DNA of 6,008 nucleotides from Terriglobales bacterium (lineage in GTDB: Bacteria; Acidobacteriota; Terriglobia; Terriglobales; Gp1-AA117): the NCBI GenBank assembly GCA_030150795.1, contig JASLFF010000449.1, positions 1 to 6,008 on the forward strand, in the 5' to 3' direction. The notes under the pieces were generated by a model, which was not told the DNA's origin, ran no database searches, and saw nothing but the letters and a program-made list of their open reading frames with translations. The translations under genes and the position numbers were made by a program. Positions 5,781 through 6,008 of the stretch are shown in pieces (the stretch's first letter is position 1; each line of letters opens with the position of its first letter).

Positions 5781-6008
5781 GACGCCACCGCCGAGCCGGC
5801 TGGAATGTATTGTTTCGCTTTGAGGGCTTCTTTGTGGACTTCATCGAAAGACGGGATGTGATCGTCCCATTCCAGCAGAGTTGCCGTGGGGCCGACCATT
5901 TCAATTGCCCTGGCGTAAAGCTGCCACACCGGGTCGAGCACAGGATGATCGTGCGTGTCCAGAATATATTTCTCGTAATTGGAGTGTCCGGCTATGTGAA
6001 TCTGGGCC
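5777..6008 (-). CDS. DUF692 / MNIO-family enzyme, C-terminal 76 residues (5' end outside window)
   Basis: The frame enters from the right edge (first full codon at 6007) and stops at TGA 5779-5777. Family landmarks are clear in order: QIHIAGH at residues 2-8, then LDTHDHPVLDPVWQLY (16-31), GPTATLLEWDDHIPSF (39-54) and a C-terminal helix. DTHD-PV and LEWD-x-x-P are hallmark motifs of DUF692 (UPF0276), the multinuclear non-haem iron oxidases, a TIM-barrel family. Members such as MbnB and bufferin-maturing enzymes oxidise cysteines in ribosomally made peptides to copper-binding rings. The DUF2063 gene overlaps the stop codon, and a DoxX gene follows, which matches the gig/bufferin layout. The N-terminal metal ligands and the usual upstream precursor gene cannot be seen. 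The family is certain; the exact chemistry is inferred. Confidence 0.93.
   Translation of the reverse strand, partial: AQIHIAGHSNYEKYILDTHDHPVLDPVWQLYARAIEMVGPTATLLEWDDHIPSFDEVHKEALKAKQYIPAGSAVAS

Noticed and set aside
5716..5904. 62-residue - strand ORF across the DUF692/DUF2063 junction
   Set aside because: It overlaps two frames with clear family motifs and has no recognisable features.

Overview
The window reads as a Gram-negative chromosome, most likely of an Acidobacteriota (Terriglobia-like) bacterium. An outer-membrane TonB-dependent receptor supports the Gram-negative call. The taxon is an inference from the style of the receptor C-terminus and of the secreted TPR protein, both recalled as common in that phylum. 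No rRNA, tRNA or other phylogenetic marker is present to confirm it. No mobile element, CRISPR array, tRNA or rRNA was seen.

Layout. On the + strand come the 3' end of a TonB-dependent receptor gene (1-600), a small secreted Cys-rich protein (631-1005), a 217-bp gap with notable dyad symmetry (1006-1222), a secreted TPR-type protein (1223-2842) and a stand-alone AraC-type DNA-binding domain (2964-3314). On the - strand, transcribed towards these, is a compact operon. In transcription order it holds the end of a DUF692/MNIO enzyme (5777-6008, cut by the window edge), a DUF2063 partner protein (4848-5780), a DoxX-family membrane protein (4348-4851) and a secreted zinc metallopeptidase (3363-4325). 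The two gene sets converge at 3315-3362, where two short hairpins sit.

The main point of interest is the - strand operon. DUF692 + DUF2063 + DoxX is the maturation/accessory set of bufferin-type (gig-type) RiPP operons. In those, an MNIO iron enzyme and its DUF2063 partner modify cysteines of a secreted precursor that binds copper. Both junctions here are ATGA overlaps, so the three proteins are probably made together. The precursor gene, if it is in the usual place, lies beyond the right edge of the window. The added fourth gene, a secreted HExxH metallopeptidase 22 bp downstream of doxX, is not part of the bufferin core as I know it.

The + strand genes may share a metal theme. The small protein carries two CxxxCC motifs plus a His/Met-rich stretch. 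The TPR protein has a dense Met/Cys/His cluster. The neighbouring receptor could import a metal chelate. That link is inference: the two sets are on opposite strands and no shared regulatory site was found.
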